From Medicago truncatula (lineage: Eukaryota > Streptophyta > Magnoliopsida > Fabales > Fabaceae), in the NCBI RefSeq assembly GCF_003473485.1, contig NC_053042.1:384501-448500 (forward strand): a stretch of DNA of 64,000 nt, in the 5' to 3' direction. Below, piece by piece: positions 12,446 to 24,345 of the stretch (position 1 is its first letter; each line of letters opens with the position of its first letter). Both the position numbers and the translations under genes were made by a program. Under the pieces are notes generated by a model that saw only the letters and a list, made by a program, of their open reading frames with translations, had not been told where the DNA came from and ran no database searches.

Positions 12446-13679
12446 ATGGCTCTTTCAACTGAGAAGGTAAGCAATTGTGTATACCTAATGATCTTGTTTA
12501 TTCCATTATGTCAAAGTTGCCTCTAAAATCTTTGCATCGATTCAAATGTGTACACAAATCATGGGTTATGTTATTTGAAAACCCTTATTTCATGAACATG
12601 TATTGCAAACGATTCATCTCTAATATTTCCTATGGTGATGATACATATCTACTCTTAAAGAAGACTCGATTAGATTTTGAAAATCATTCGTTTTTGTATT
12701 TATTTCCTGGTGAGAGGTTTGACAATAAGGACATGTTAGATTGGCCGCCTCCATTTCAAAATGATGATCGTGATATTAATATTTTGGGTTCTGGAATTAA
12801 TGGCACCCTTTGTCTCTATGTCAACAATATTAGTTCAAAAGTCGTATTGTGGAACCCAGAAATTGAGGAATTCAAGGCTATTCCACACAAACCTTCTGTT
12901 TCCGTAAAACATTATGTAAAAGTTATTGAGCAACTTCATGGGTTTGGTTATGATTTTGTTAGAGATGATTATAAGATTATCCGATATGTGGAATTTTATA
13001 CCGATCTATTTAGTTTTTTTGATGCTCAGGTAAATGTCTCACTGTCAAACGTGGTATATGACCCTGTGTGGGAGATATATAGCCTTAAAAGTAATTTCTG
13101 GAGAAAACTTGATTTGGATATGACAACTTTTTATCGGAGTCCTATAAGTGTTCCAGAGCAAGTGTGCATGAAGGGAGTGTGTCATTGATTGGGTGAAAGT
13201 GAAACATATATCGATAATGTATATTTGGTATCATTTGATTTGGGTAGTGAAGAGTTCGTTCTAACATCCATACCCTCAGATGTGCACAATGATATCAATT
13301 TTGAATTGGTGGGTACACATTTAATTTTGTTAAATGAGTCAATTGCTTTGATATCTAATGATGCACAAATGACTACTTTTCACATATCAATTCTTGGTGA
13401 AATCGGTGTGAAGGAATCATGGATAAAGCTCTTCATTGTTGGACCATTATCTTGTTTTGGGCATCTTATTGGAGTAGGGAAGAACGGCAAGATATCATTG
13501 CGAAAGAAGATAAATAGCTAGCTAGGTGTGATTTAAGTACTCACAGAATTCAAGAGCTTGGCATTAAAGGAGTGTTCCATCGTTGTCAGATGGTAATTTA
13601 TAAGAAAAGTCTTCATTCATTTTCAGAAAAGCCTTCTTTCAATTTAAGAAAATTATTCTGTTCTTGTTTAGGTTTATGA
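12446..13679 (+). pseudogene. F-box/FBA protein pseudogene, copy 1
   Basis: This is a close paralog of the intact gene at 19365-20597. Three lesions are visible by alignment. First, a net 2-base insertion near 12475 puts the ATG at 12446 out of frame with the F-box (PNDLVYSIMSKLPLKSL). Second, the Trp codon of the conserved VCHWLG motif is TGA at 13186-13188. Third, a 1-base deletion near 13490 shifts the frame of the last 60 codons. The remaining open pieces (12475-13188 and 13189-13521) still read as F-box and F-box-associated sequence. A non-ATG start at 12475 could restore the F-box frame, but the later stop would still truncate it. The tandem promoter array lies directly upstream. Confidence 0.88.
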
Positions 13680-14512
13680 TTGTATTTAATTTTACCTTTG
13701 TATGCAATCATAATTATTAGGAGTATATGACAAATTAAGATAACATTAGATAATCCGAATCTTAGAATTCAGTGAGTATTTACTCTCTTTTTATTTAGAA
13801 ATAATTTGATTTTTATTTGAATTGTTAGAATGATCTCTTGTCTTTATTGAATGGCCTTCTATATTACTAGAATGGAAAATGATTTATAGCACGACACATT
13901 TGTCGCACAACATGCACGAAAGTATTTGTCTCACGCATTTTGCTTAGGAGAAATCATGGTAAATTTAGTTAAGAATCATACGAAAAGCACCTAAAGAATT
14001 GTACCTAAATTTTCTCCTTTTCCTTAATCCTCCTTAATTAGTTAATGGTTTTCTACATAGTTTGTAGTATCTTTATATTTCTAGTCTTTTCAAGAAATGA
14101 AAATGATTCCTAGTGTTTTGGTTTAACAAAAAACTTGATTTTTTTTTTTACAAATAAAAAAGAGTTAAATAAGTTTTTCGTCCCTATAAATATATTAAAA
14201 TTTGATTTTAATCCCTAAAAAATAAAATGAGATCATGTTTTTATCCTTACAAAATTTTATGTTTTATTTTTTATTTCTAATGGATATAATTTTGACATGT
14301 TTTTTAACATAATGAATATATAAAGGTTGAACATAGCATAACTCCTGCTGAAATAGATATCCCACTATGTTAAATTTTATACTTTGGTTTTTTCTTTATA
14401 ACCCAAATCAATCAACTGAGTCCTTCAAGATTAATGGGTTAGTAATCAAGCTTATCAAATTTCACAGTGACTTTGCAAACAATTACATAAAATACCCAAC
14501 ATCTGTTTTAAA
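13680..14512. other. Spacer after F-box copy 1
   Basis: The first 150 bases are homologous to the 3' flanks of the other two F-box copies (20600-20740 and 26600-26740), so the duplicated unit extends past the stop codon. The rest is AT-rich; 14170-14300 resembles half of a common legume repeat (ttcgtccctataaat). No gene was seen. Confidence 0.55.
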
Positions 14513-15665
14513 CAGTGACGGAGCCACTAAGGCTTCAGGGGATGCACCTGAACCCTCTGGCTTTCTAAAATTTACACATATATATGATATTGTTACACTC
14601 TGAACCTACTGAGATTTTAACTTTGCACCTCCTCAATTCAATATTCTCTTGCCTGCTTGCTTCTTTCGGTCTTTGGAGTTCCAATGCAAGAGATTAACCA
14701 ATAGCTCTCAAATCAAGTTTTCTATATAATGATTATTGTACCTTTTGACTTTTCTTCGTTCTCTTTTTGCAAGCATAGAGTAATAATAGTTAAATTCAAT
14801 TTTATGTTTTAGTTCTACATTGATTTTTATCTTTGTTTTTATATATAGTTTTGTTTATAAAAGGCAAATCTATGGGTAGAACCCTTATTATGGGTTTGAA
14901 TTAAAATTAAATAGGCCTAGCCATTATCCTAATCTGCAAATACTGAAATGTAATCGTATAACTAAAATATAAAACATATGATAATTCTTAATTGTTTACT
15001 ATAACTAATCAAAATGGATAATCATAAGAATATATATGTTTAATATTTATGTTTAGTTTGTTGTATATATAATAATTGTTAGATTAAATAATATCAAAGG
15101 TCGTTTAAGTTATTTAATTGTAATAAATAGGTTCTTTAAGTCTTTTTTTGTATCACTTAGGTTCTTTATGTTAATTAATTGTAACAAGTTGGTCTTTAAG
15201 TTTTTTCGTACTAATTAGGTCATTTAAGTTATTTAACCGTAACAATTTTTGGGTATTTTAGATCTTAAAAATGTAAGTTATTCTGGGCCTAAAAGTTACA
15301 ATTAAACAACTTAAATGACTTAAGCATTACGAAAAATACTTAAATGACAAATTTCTTACAATTAAATAACTTAAAAGAACATCTGGTGTAATTTAGCCTA
15401 ATTATTATTATTAAGTAAAGTTAGAAAGCTTTTACCTATTTCAAGAGTTTAATAGTGATTAAAGACATGTTTTGGATTGGGAATTTCTCGGTTTTTAGCC
15501 CCGTCAATGTCCTTGAAAGGAGATGAATGTAAATCTTTCTGTAAATATTTTTTGAGCTTGAAGATTTTCTCTACCTTATACCAGAGCATCATCCTCTTAT
15601 CATAAATTTTCTTTATGAGAAAAAATTTCCGCACCCCCTACTCCATGGTCCTGGCTACGCCACTG
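14513..15665. mobile_element. Non-autonomous hAT-like transposon, about 1.15 kb
   Basis: The left end is cagtgacggagcca and the right end, reverse-complemented, is cagtggcgtagcca: an imperfect terminal inverted repeat. The flanks are gttttaaa (14505-14512) and attttaaa (15666-15673), a 7-of-8 match to an 8-bp target duplication as expected for hAT. No transposase is coded. A second, inverted-repeat insertion (15097-15383) is nested inside. Confidence 0.7.
15097..15383. repeat. Foldback repeat nested in the hAT-like element
   Basis: The left arm (aagttatttaattgtaa) is the inverse of the right arm (ttacaattaaataactt). The arms also hold loose direct repeats of the phrase taagtt-atttaa-tgtaa. 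This is typical of legume foldback MITEs; the left terminus looks truncated compared with the right. Confidence 0.6.
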
Positions 15666-18365
15666 ATTTTAAAGCATATAATATATTAAGGAGAAGATGC
15701 AAAAAGGGTGCTCATATTTGCATAGCTGAATGAAATAAAGAACTTAAAATGCAACAAACATGCTGTGTAAGTATTCTTTCATTCTACTATGTTTTCTCTT
15801 TGTATCAAATATCTGCGAACTTTGCAGCTTTGACAAAGTTGCAAGATGCATGAGATGCAAGTGACATGTTGTAAGGAAGACAAGTGGTTAGTAGCATGTA
15901 AGGAAACTTGGTTTGTCTCTCCTATGAATAACAAGCTTACTTACTCCATTTTATCATCCCATCAAGTAGTAATACAACAACAAGAACTAGAGCTTGTAGA
16001 GAGTCAGGGGAAACATAGTCTCTCATTTGAGGTTTGTCCTGGTGTTAATATTATCCTATTCCAAGCGAGAAAGCAATTTGTCACTCCTTTAATTTAAAGA
16101 GATGTCTTGTAATTTCTCTCGCTCAATGAAACTTCTCTAGTACTCTTACTCCCTGATTTTTCTCCTTCCTATTATTGGTTAAGGGGATTCAACGTAAATA
16201 TTGTGTGGTCGATTCCTTTTTTCTCATCTATTATTTTAATTGTATGATATTATTTTATTACTCTCGTACCAAACAATAATATGATCTTGTTATATTTTAT
16301 TTTTTAAATTGTGTCATTTCGAATAAGAATCTCTTCGTACAAAGAGTACCTCAATCAAATAACTTCAATATTAAATTGTGAGAATTGCTAATGAGACTTG
16401 AGATAAATTCAGATTCCTTATAGTTGAGACTGTTTGATCTTTAATCAAACAGTCATCGATGTTTTGAATGTGTGAATGGTGGAAATTCCTGGTTTTGAGG
16501 AATTCAAATTCAATGAAAGAATATTGTGAGGGTATATAGTTCAATCAAATCGTTTTGTTGTGTTAAGGGGACATGACATTAGGCCTTGTATGAACTTGAA
16601 TATGGTCAATTGGAAATTCATCTCCACAACATTCTTTTTACTTCAATAATTACAACATATTTTTCTTCCATTGTTGGTCTCTTTTGTGATTATTTGTTTC
16701 TAGTTGTTAAGAATAATGATAATTAAGAGAAGGAGAATACAATTCAGTTAGTAGTTAGTTAGTTTGATTGTTGGTCAATTATCAAATATGCCCTATAAAT
16801 ATAGCCATTGTATTTCTTTTTACACATCTTTTATCAATATAACTATCTATACATTTTACTCTCATTCAAGCCATTGTATAACTAAGGGATCAACATATTA
16901 GAGAAACAAATGACACTCAACAAAATCAAGGCAAAGGTAACAACTATCGAAAGTTTAAGATATTTGAAAAACACACATTCAATGTTTTAAAATTCAAAAT
17001 GTCCATCGAACCAATGAAATCTTCTAATCATGCTTCAATTATTTTAAATCGTTAAACCAGAACAAAACATTAATCAAACTACTCAAATATTAGTGATAAA
17101 TATTTATCAGTGATAAATATTTATCCATATTTTTGTGTGGATGGTAAATTTTTATCCAATTTTTTTATGTATCGATTTTTCTATATTTATCAACAATATC
17201 TATTTGTCATGTAATTTTTTATGTCTTATTGAGAACCATTTGTCAAGTGTATTTTTTATGCATCAAGGACAAATATTCATCACATCTCTTTATTATATTT
17301 ACCAGCGGAAAGACGGACAATTGGTAAATATTTGTCTTACCAGTGGCGACGAAAGTAATGATTTGAGAAAGTGAGAGTATGGAAAATGTCTATGAGAGCT
17401 GTTTGAGATTCGGCGTCATTGTTGATGAGACTGTGGACATTTGAGGTTATGGTTTTGAATTTGTTGACGAAATGGAAATCGTCAGAAGAAATTAGGAGGC
17501 TAATGAGATTAGGGTGTTTTTGGAAGGGACGAGTGGTGGATGATGATGGTTATAGGAAAGAGAGGTTGTAATAGAACGATGAAGGTGTTGTATGTAATGA
17601 GAGACATGCATGTAATGTAATGAGGTTGAGGGGAAGAATTGGTTTGTAAGAATGAGAAGAATTTGAAGTCTTACTGAGGAGTGGTGTTGATGATGTTGCT
17701 TCTTCTATTATTTACTATCGATATTTTCATATACTTACTTATTTATTATATATGATTTTGCTTTTTCTTATTCGGTATGATTCTTAGATCTATTTAGAAT
17801 TCATTTGTGTTCTTTTCTGGAGGAAGGATTGATTTCAATGTTGTTGTTGTGTTGAAGGAGGTGGTTTGTTCAAAGTTTTGAATCTATGGATTATGGGTTT
17901 GATTTTGGAGATGAAGATTGGTGTGGAAATTTGGGTGAAGAAGAACACTAAGAACAAGGGAGGCATACAATGAACAAAGGAGGAACATTATTTTGTGTTT
18001 TTTATTTTAATATAACTTAATTGTTTTAATCCTCGTGGATTAAAATAAGCACAATTAGCATTTGATATATTTTTTTTTAAAAAAAAAACATGTTTGCATA
18101 AACATTGACAAGGTCAAAATAAAGGGGGCTTTGACTTTTGCAAAAGAGAAATGATATTTATACAACCACTTTCTGATAACTTTTTGACAACTTTCTCTCT
18201 CATACTCACATTATACTCTTATTCTATCTCTTCATGTTTCTCTCTCCATTGTTTTTGACCAATGAAAAGAGAGGAAAAAAAAGTTGTCACATAAGTTGTC
18301 TCATTTGGTTGTTCAAATAACATTACTCTTTGCCAAATGGACTAAAATTAAGGAGCTAAAAGTAA
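15666..18365. other. AT-rich spacer, possible LTR piece, no gene seen
   Basis: The ORF 15846-16097 (83 residues) has no domain I recognise. Around 16738-16870 an LTR-like piece with ctataaatatagcc is followed by sequence homologous to 22968-23165 (both contain attagagaaaca and a downstream gttgaacc/gttaaacc block), a second sign of segmental duplication around the F-box copies. The sequence at 17135-18000 holds nothing I can name. Confidence 0.4.
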
Positions 18366-18374
18366 TATTTTTAA

Positions 18375-18721
18375 GGCTTAATAGCAGTTTTGGCCCCCTA
18401 TGTTTTAAGAAGTTATGATTTTAACCCCCTAACAAAATAAAATACAAAACGCCCCCTAAGTATTGTCCATTTTGCAGTTTTGGCCCATAGACCAAATTTA
18501 ACCAAGTTAATGCACACGTGGACGCCACATGTGTATTTTTTTAATAATTAAAAAAATTACACATGTGGCGTCCACATCAGCTTTGACTTGTTCAAAATTG
18601 ACCTAGGGGGGCCAAAACTGCAAAATGGGCAATACTTAGGGGACAATTTTGTATTTTATTTTGTTAGGGGGCCAAAATCGCAACCTCTTGAAATATAGGG
18701 GATCAAAACTGCTATTAAGCC
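18375..18721. mobile_element. Mutator-like foldback MITE with 9-bp target duplication
   Basis: A 347-bp element starts with ggcttaatagcagttttg and ends in its exact reverse complement. It is flanked by a perfect 9-bp repeat, tatttttaa (18366-18374 and 18722-18730). The inverted arms extend over nearly the whole element and meet at a centre containing acatgtggcgtccac and its inverse. Nine-base duplications with long terminal inverted repeats are the mark of the Mutator superfamily. It has no coding capacity. Confidence 0.85.
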
Positions 18722-19210
18722 TATTTTTAAATAAAAGGACCAAAGTCCCTCGATTTTGAAAATTGGGGTATCAATAGTGTATTTTAGCCAAAATAATAAG
18801 AATTAATTACAAGATAAACATATATACATATAATCAAAATGTTCACCGTAATTACCTATAAGTGTGGCTAGGAAACAATGATCTAATAAAGGAGAATTGT
18901 GGTTCAACTCTACCTAACGCACTCTTAAGTAAAAGATTGCTTAAGTTGGGTCTCAATGGCTAACCAGAGCCAAAACAGGCTTTAAGGGTTCAAACAACAT
19001 TAATAAACATACTAACATATTACTCAACAAATATGTCCTAATGCGTAAGTGAGAGTTGAACCAACACTTTTGCGTGATATGAGTCAACGTTGAAAAAGGT
19101 TTTAGTTGTAAAATAAGTATTTAGCCAAAGTCAAAGCCCCCTAATTACTGTGAATTTTTTTTTATTTCTTTATGGTTAACTAAATTAAAATATATAATCC
19201 TTTTTTTTAA

Positions 19211-19364
19211 TATAAACCCAAAACCGAAAGTTGTTTTGAATGGAACCTAGGTTTTAACAATTAATTGTAATTGCAGATTTTGCTTTTCCTATTGTAATAA
19301 TCTCATTACTACCCCTCCCCCCTTTTGGAGTGTGAACGTCGCGTTTGAGAAGACTAAGAAATCA
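19211..19364 (+). promoter_or_regulatory. Core promoter and leader of the intact F-box gene
   Basis: A TATA-like tataaaccc at 19211 is followed by aaaaccgaaag and tggaacctaggttttaac, the same block that is amplified upstream of F-box copy 1. It occurs once here. The leader from ggagtgtgaacgtcg to the ATG at 19365 is conserved in all three copies. Promoter function is inferred from conservation and position. Confidence 0.5.
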
Positions 19365-20597
19365 ATGGCCCTTTCAAATGAGAAGGTTAGAAATTCTATA
19401 CCTAATGATCTTGTCTATTCCATTATGTCAAAACTGCCTCTAAAATCTTTGACTCGATTTAAATGTGTACGCAAATCATGGGTACTCTTATTTGATAACC
19501 CTAATTTCATGAACATGTATCACAAAAGATTCATCTCTAATAAATCCTATGATGATGATACATGTCTCCTCTTAAAGCAAACTGGGCAAGATCTTGAAAA
19601 CCTTTCGTCATTATATTTAATTTCTGGTGGGAGGTTTGACAATAAGGTGAAATTAGATTGGCCGCCTCTTTTTCAAGAGGAAGTTAGTGATATTAGGATT
19701 TTGGGTTCTGGAGTCAATGGCAATATTTGTCTCTATATCGACGGTATTAGTTCAAAAGCTGTAGTGTGGAACCCAATAATTGAGGAATTGAAGGTCATTC
19801 CTTCCGAGCCTTCTGTGCCTGTACCACCTTATGTAAGGTTTGCGGACCAACTTTATGGATTTGGTTATGATTATGTTAGAGATGACTATAAAATTATTAG
19901 ACATGTGGGATTTCATCTAGATGTATATAATTTGAATGATCCTCGGGTAATCTTGTCACTGTCAGATGCGTTATACAATCCATTCTGGGAGATATATAGC
20001 CATAAAAATAATTCTTGGAGGAAACTTGATTTGGCCATGACAACTTTTTATCATAACCTTTTATGTGTTCCAAAGCAAGTGCACACGAATGGGGTGTGTC
20101 ATTGGTTGGGTAAAACTGAAACAGATATGCATAATATATATTTGGTGTCATTTGATTTGGGTAATGAAGAGTTCTTCCTAACACCCATACCATCAACTAG
20201 GAAAAATAATATCAATTTTGTATGGGTGAATACTCATTTAACAGTGTTAAACGAGTCTATTGCTTTAATATCTAGTGAAGCACGAACAACTACTTTTCAC
20301 ATATCAATTCTTGGTGAAATTGGTGTGAAGGAATCATGGATCAAACTCTTCATTGTTGGACCATTACCTTTTGTCGGGTATCCTATTGGAGTAGGGATGA
20401 ATGGCGAGATATTCATTTCAAAAGAAGATAATGAGCTAGCTAGGTGTGATATAAGTACTCACACAATTCAAGATCTTGGCATTAAAGGAGTGAGCTGTGC
20501 CTGTCAGGTGGTAATTCATAAAAAAAGTCTTATTTCAATTGCAGAAAAGTCTTCTTTCAATTGGAGAAAAGTCTTGTTTTCTTGCTTAGGTTTATGA
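19365..20597 (+). CDS. F-box protein with F-box-associated (FBA) interaction domain
   Basis: An uninterrupted single-exon gene of 410 codons. The start chosen is the ATG at 19365, which is conserved in the paralogs; the reading frame stays open 33 bases upstream but only to a GTG. Residues about 12-55 are the F-box (IPNDLVYSIMSKLPLKSL, then RFKCVRKSW), which in this family binds SKP1 in an SCF ubiquitin ligase. The rest is FBA-type substrate-binding sequence: VVWNPIIEELKVIP, GFGYDYVRDDYKIIR, WRKLD, GVCHWLG, YLVSFDLG and LNESIALIS. Length and layout fit the large legume F-box/kelch-FBA family related to CPR1-like proteins. The substrate is unknown. Two decayed copies flank it at 12446 and 26378. 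Confidence 0.9.
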   Translation: MALSNEKVRNSIPNDLVYSIMSKLPLKSLTRFKCVRKSWVLLFDNPNFMNMYHKRFISNKSYDDDTCLLLKQTGQDLENLSSLYLISGGRFDNKVKLDWPPLFQEEVSDIRILGSGVNGNICLYIDGISSKAVVWNPIIEELKVIPSEPSVPVPPYVRFADQLYGFGYDYVRDDYKIIRHVGFHLDVYNLNDPRVILSLSDALYNPFWEIYSHKNNSWRKLDLAMTTFYHNLLCVPKQVHTNGVCHWLGKTETDMHNIYLVSFDLGNEEFFLTPIPSTRKNNINFVWVNTHLTVLNESIALISSEARTTTFHISILGEIGVKESWIKLFIVGPLPFVGYPIGVGMNGEIFISKEDNELARCDISTHTIQDLGIKGVSCACQVVIHKKSLISIAEKSSFNWRKVLFSCLGL

Positions 20598-20829
20598 TTA
20601 TGGTTATAATAACTGTACTTTTGTTTACAAAGGAGTTGTCAATTATGCATATCATTATTATTATCAGTGAATTAAGATACAATTAGATATATGAATCAAA
20701 ATATTTATTTTGAAGATTTACTCTGTTTTTATTTAGAAAGATTATGATTGTTTGTCTTTATTTGTGTCACTTCTTTAGAATAGAGTACCTCAATCAAGTA
20801 ACTTCAATCTTCACATTATACTCCCATGA

Positions 20830-21092
20830 GTGTGCTTCAAATACTTGCTATTGTCAACTGTTTCTCTAAATTACACCTCCAAATTCGGAACAGAACCTGA
20901 AACAACCTGCTGTCACAAAAAATTACCAGACAAAAAATCCTTCGCGCCGATAAACTGCAAAAAAGATACTCCCAAAGAGACCCCGCTGCACTAACACTTC
21001 TGCACATCTCCTTATGAGTCTGAAAAATCCCCCATTTACTTCCTCCATAACAGTTCTCCCCCCTTCCTCGTCGCCAAATTACACCTCTCGGT
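20830..21092 (-). mobile_element. Possible LINE 3' region
   Basis: On the - strand the phrase tgcagcggggtctctttggg and its surroundings resemble the 3' part of plant L1 elements, and an L1 zf-RVT remnant lies further right at 22345-22960 in the same orientation. The TRIM-like element would then separate the two. No poly-A tail was seen, so the link is a guess. Confidence 0.25.
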
Positions 21093-21375
21093 TAAGAGTC
21101 CCACATCGGGCAGGAGATAGTCTGAAAATGTGTTTATAAGTGGGGGCAATCCTCACCTTACAAGATGGTTTTGTAAGGATGAGTTAGACCTCAATTTCTA
21201 GGATGGTATCAGAGCCTACTCTAAGATCCATTGGATCAGCTGCTATCAGGTTTCCGCTATCGGGTCACCCACCATTTATGTCCACGAACCAAGCCCAATA
21301 GTGCTGGTCGTGAGGGGATGTGTTAAGAAACCACGATTTCTAAGACTCTCCCACGTCTCCTAGACAAACTAAAGG
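21093..21375 (+). mobile_element. TRIM-like element (LTR, tRNA-Met primer site, short interior)
   Basis: The LTR starts gttaagagtcccacatcgg and contains tttataagtgggggcaatcc. It is followed at about 21203 by tggtatcagagcc, the primer-binding site complementary to the 3' end of initiator tRNA-Met. A short non-coding interior (cccaatagtgctggtcgtg) leads to a second LTR start (tgttaagaaacc) that is soon lost. TRIMs are small LTR elements without genes. LTR fragments of the same family occur at 1684 and 11704. Confidence 0.65.
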
Positions 21376-21428
21376 ATGCGACCACCGTTGAGCTAGTTCA
21401 TACATCATACTTGACACTTGTTGACTTT

Positions 21429-21466
21429 TTTTTTTTATTTTTATTACAAAGAGGGCCGAAGCCCGT
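21429..21466 (-). mobile_element. 38-bp LINE-type tail insertion with 15-bp target duplication
   Basis: The 15-base sequence acacttgttgacttt occurs at 21414-21428 and again at 21467-21481. Between the copies lies a T-rich run followed by attacaaagagggccgaagc. Read on the - strand this is a short 3' end followed by a poly-A tail, the structure left by target-primed reverse transcription of a non-LTR element that aborted almost at once. Confidence 0.7.
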
Positions 21467-21839
21467 ACACTTGTTGACTTTACTCTCAACCAATTCCATG
21501 ATAACAATTTAATGCTATCAACATGTTAAATAATAAAGTATTAGGCTTAAGCTATTGGACCTTTATATTTTTAGCTTGTTTTGACCCGGCTTGAATCATT
21601 TGTAGTTGTTGAGCTCTCAAAAGTTTGGGAATGTTGTGTGACTGATCGATTTGATTTCTTGTTTGATTATTTTGTGAATTTTTAAACATTAAGTTACAGG
21701 AGTTGTCGGACCAATTTGTTTAATTTCTGCAATTGGATTTCTTCTTTGAATCGCAATTTGTTTGTTTGGTGGGTTTGTGCTTACAATTTGGTAGTTTGGT
21801 GAGTCAAGTGATCGCAATTTTGTTGTTTGATTGGTTCTT

Positions 21840-22060
21840 CAGTTTGATTGGTCTCCTCCCCTGTTCATTCTTCTAATTAATTGCACTTCTCCCTTTCGAT
21901 ATTTCTGATTGATTGCACTTATTTCCCTTTTGATTCTTTTGATTAATCTCTTCCTTTTTATTCTTTTGATTGATTGCACTTCTTCTCCTTTTGATTATTA
22001 TGTTTGGTTGTTTCTCTCTATTAGTTCTTCTGTATGGTTGCTTCTCCCTATTCTTCATTG
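21840..22060 (+). repeat. CT-rich degenerate tandem repeat (ttttgattgattgc)
   Basis: Several diverged copies of a phrase like cttttgattgattgcactt, separated by CT-rich text, produce spurious ORFs on both strands. It is followed at about 22115 by cttgaggggtactgttag, which looks like a polypurine tract plus LTR start, so it may be the end of an LTR element. Confidence 0.4.
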
Positions 22061-22344
22061 GTTATGCTATAGGCTGATTTGGTTTATTTTTCGGGTTAAT
22101 TTGCAACAAGCTTAAAGCTTAACTTGAGGGGTACTGTTAGAATTTTGTATTATTTAGTATGTGGGAATTGGACCCAGATCCACGTTAGGTGCGAGGGTGG
22201 GTGCTGAATGAAGTTGGTTTTGAAGTTGTTTGTAGTTTTCTGTTAATCACACATCGTTCACGTTCCCAACTGTTTGAGTGTATAAATATGTTTGAGTACC
22301 CTCGTCATTTAAACTAACTTTTAGATGAGATCCAAATTCATTTA

Positions 22345-22960
22345 CCACAACAATATCAATCGTCACCTCTTTAATCTGAAAAAATGCTTGTATTTCTCGC
22401 TTTCCAAATACACCACATACCAGCAAACCAAATTGATATTATTCCCCTTCGAACCCCTTTCTTAACTCCGGTAAAAGAATTTAAGTGAATTATGCTGTTA
22501 TTGTGATACACCACCACATATGCACCCAACCACTTAGCAATCCTTGGCCATACTTACACAAAAAATAAGTGATTTATGTTATCTTGTTCTCCACACTCTC
22601 CTACACACTGTAACTCTTCCGTATTAAGAATTCATCTCCTGTGCAAATTATCTTTTGATGGGATCCTATTTTGAATAACTTGCCAGACAAACACAGACAC
22701 TTTTAACGAAATCGAATTATGTCACAGATTTTTAACAGGATGCTGCTCCCCTAAATTGTTGTCTTCCATTAAGATTTTATAAGCTCATTTAAAGGAATGG
22801 CAATTCGACGGGTCCTCTCCCCACACTAATCTATCTCCGCCCAAAAAGCTCTCTTCTCCACTTAAATTCCTTTCTACAAAAAATTTCTTCTATTGTTGAT
22901 AGCTTCCTAATTATTTACTTGTTTGCTTTCTACCTTCTATCAAACTGGTTTGACTTGTCT
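22345..22960 (-). mobile_element. L1-type LINE remnant (zf-RVT region)
   Basis: On the - strand the decayed translation reads WQVIQNRIPSKDNL, then a stop, CVGECGEQDNINHLFF and IISIWFAGMWCIWKARN. This is the zinc-knuckle-like zf-RVT region and the following C-terminal part of plant L1 reverse-transcriptase proteins. In-frame stops make it a fossil. Confidence 0.7.
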
Positions 22961-24179
22961 GGGACCAACATTAGAGAAACAGATGCCATGACAAATTCAA
23001 GGCAATGGTAGCAACTACAGATAATGAAAGAGCAAGTATTTGAAACACTCTCGTGCAATGCTTTATAATTTAAAATGGTTATCGAACTGACGAAAACTCC
23101 AACTCATTGTTCAACTACCTTAGATAGTTGAACCAGGACGAAATGTTGAATAGTTCTCAAATAACCAAACCATATACGGTGCGAGTTTATGGTTCAGCCG
23201 ATAGAATTGATTTGGATAGGCCTTTTTTCGTAGTGCACTATGAAAAAAGCCTTTGATTGAAAAAATACTTAACTCAAAATTGCACTTTCAAGTGTGATTT
23301 GAATGGCGTTACAGCATGTGGCATAACATATCTTGGGTAGACCTTAATATCATCTGAAAATTTAGGTTGTGTCTAATTCAATCTTAGAAAACCGACTTCT
23401 AAGATAAAAACTACCCCTACTTATAAACGCTAACGTGAGACTCATAATACATGAAACTTATCTTCTACTGTTAGCTAACCTATTTTGCAAAGCTATTGTG
23501 TTCAGGGTGCACCTGAACTGATTCCTAACATCAAACAAACAGCACCATTTTATGCTGAGAAAATGTTTTAAATTTTCATTTAATAGTAAAATGTTTCATT
23601 ATTTTGTGTATGAGTAGTTTTATACATGAAACTGAAAATAAAAGTTTTTACTATTTTCTCTCAAAAACAAAAGAAATATTAGGCAAATTCTAATAGGGAC
23701 TCGTATAATAAATGGTCCATGATGGACAATGAACATCTACCTTTGAATTGATCTCTTTTTTTCAATACAAGGGAGGCCGTTAGGTAGGACTACAGGATGA
23801 CACGCTGATTAAAATAAAAATGGACAACATTCTACTATGAAAGTTTTTTTTAAATAAACTAGATATTGGAATCATAACTAGCAAGTCTTAGAAACACTTT
23901 CATGCAATGTTTTAAAACCGAACTAGACATCAAACCGATAAATCTCCATATCATGATTTAACTGCTTTAAACTGGTTGAACCGGATGAATCTGCAATCAA
24001 ACCGGTCAAATGATCGAACTACAGAAATCATCAATTCACGGTTCAACTAGTTGAAACATCTGGTTCGGTATGGTTTTGGAAACATTGGTCTCATGACAGT
24101 TCAATCTAAGGCAAATGAAAACCAAGAGAAACCGGTATTGTTACTATTTAGTACAAAGTTCTTCCGAATAGCGGTTATA

Positions 24180-24345
24180 GCATTGTTGCATAGTAAAATT
24201 TGAAAGAAAAATTGCATGTCTAGTATATGGAAGCTGTTTATGCATTAACAGCTAATTATTTCTCAGTTGTGTAATTCTGATGATCTGCACTTAAAAGAAT
24301 ATCAAAATTTGTCAAAATTGTGACCAAGTGTTAATGCTTTTAAAC
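24180..24345 (+). pseudogene. Decayed copy of an unidentified exon-like segment
   Basis: The stretch with tatggaagctgtttatgc, then gcattaacagctaat and gatgatctgcac, is clearly homologous to 27600-27770, where the same segment is more open. It is shorter and lacks a frame here. A ctatagc-rich MITE-like piece (tagtacaaagttcttccg) precedes both copies, so the duplication includes that repeat. Confidence 0.5.

Noticed and set aside
12475-13188. 237-codon F-box ORF with a TTG start as a functional gene
   Set aside because: The conserved ATG is out of frame, the ORF ends at a Trp-to-stop change, and a further frameshift follows. The paralog shows the intact form.
15846-16097. 83-residue + strand ORF between F-box copies
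   Set aside because: No domain, signal or homologue recognised and no splice or promoter context. It is left as unassigned spacer.
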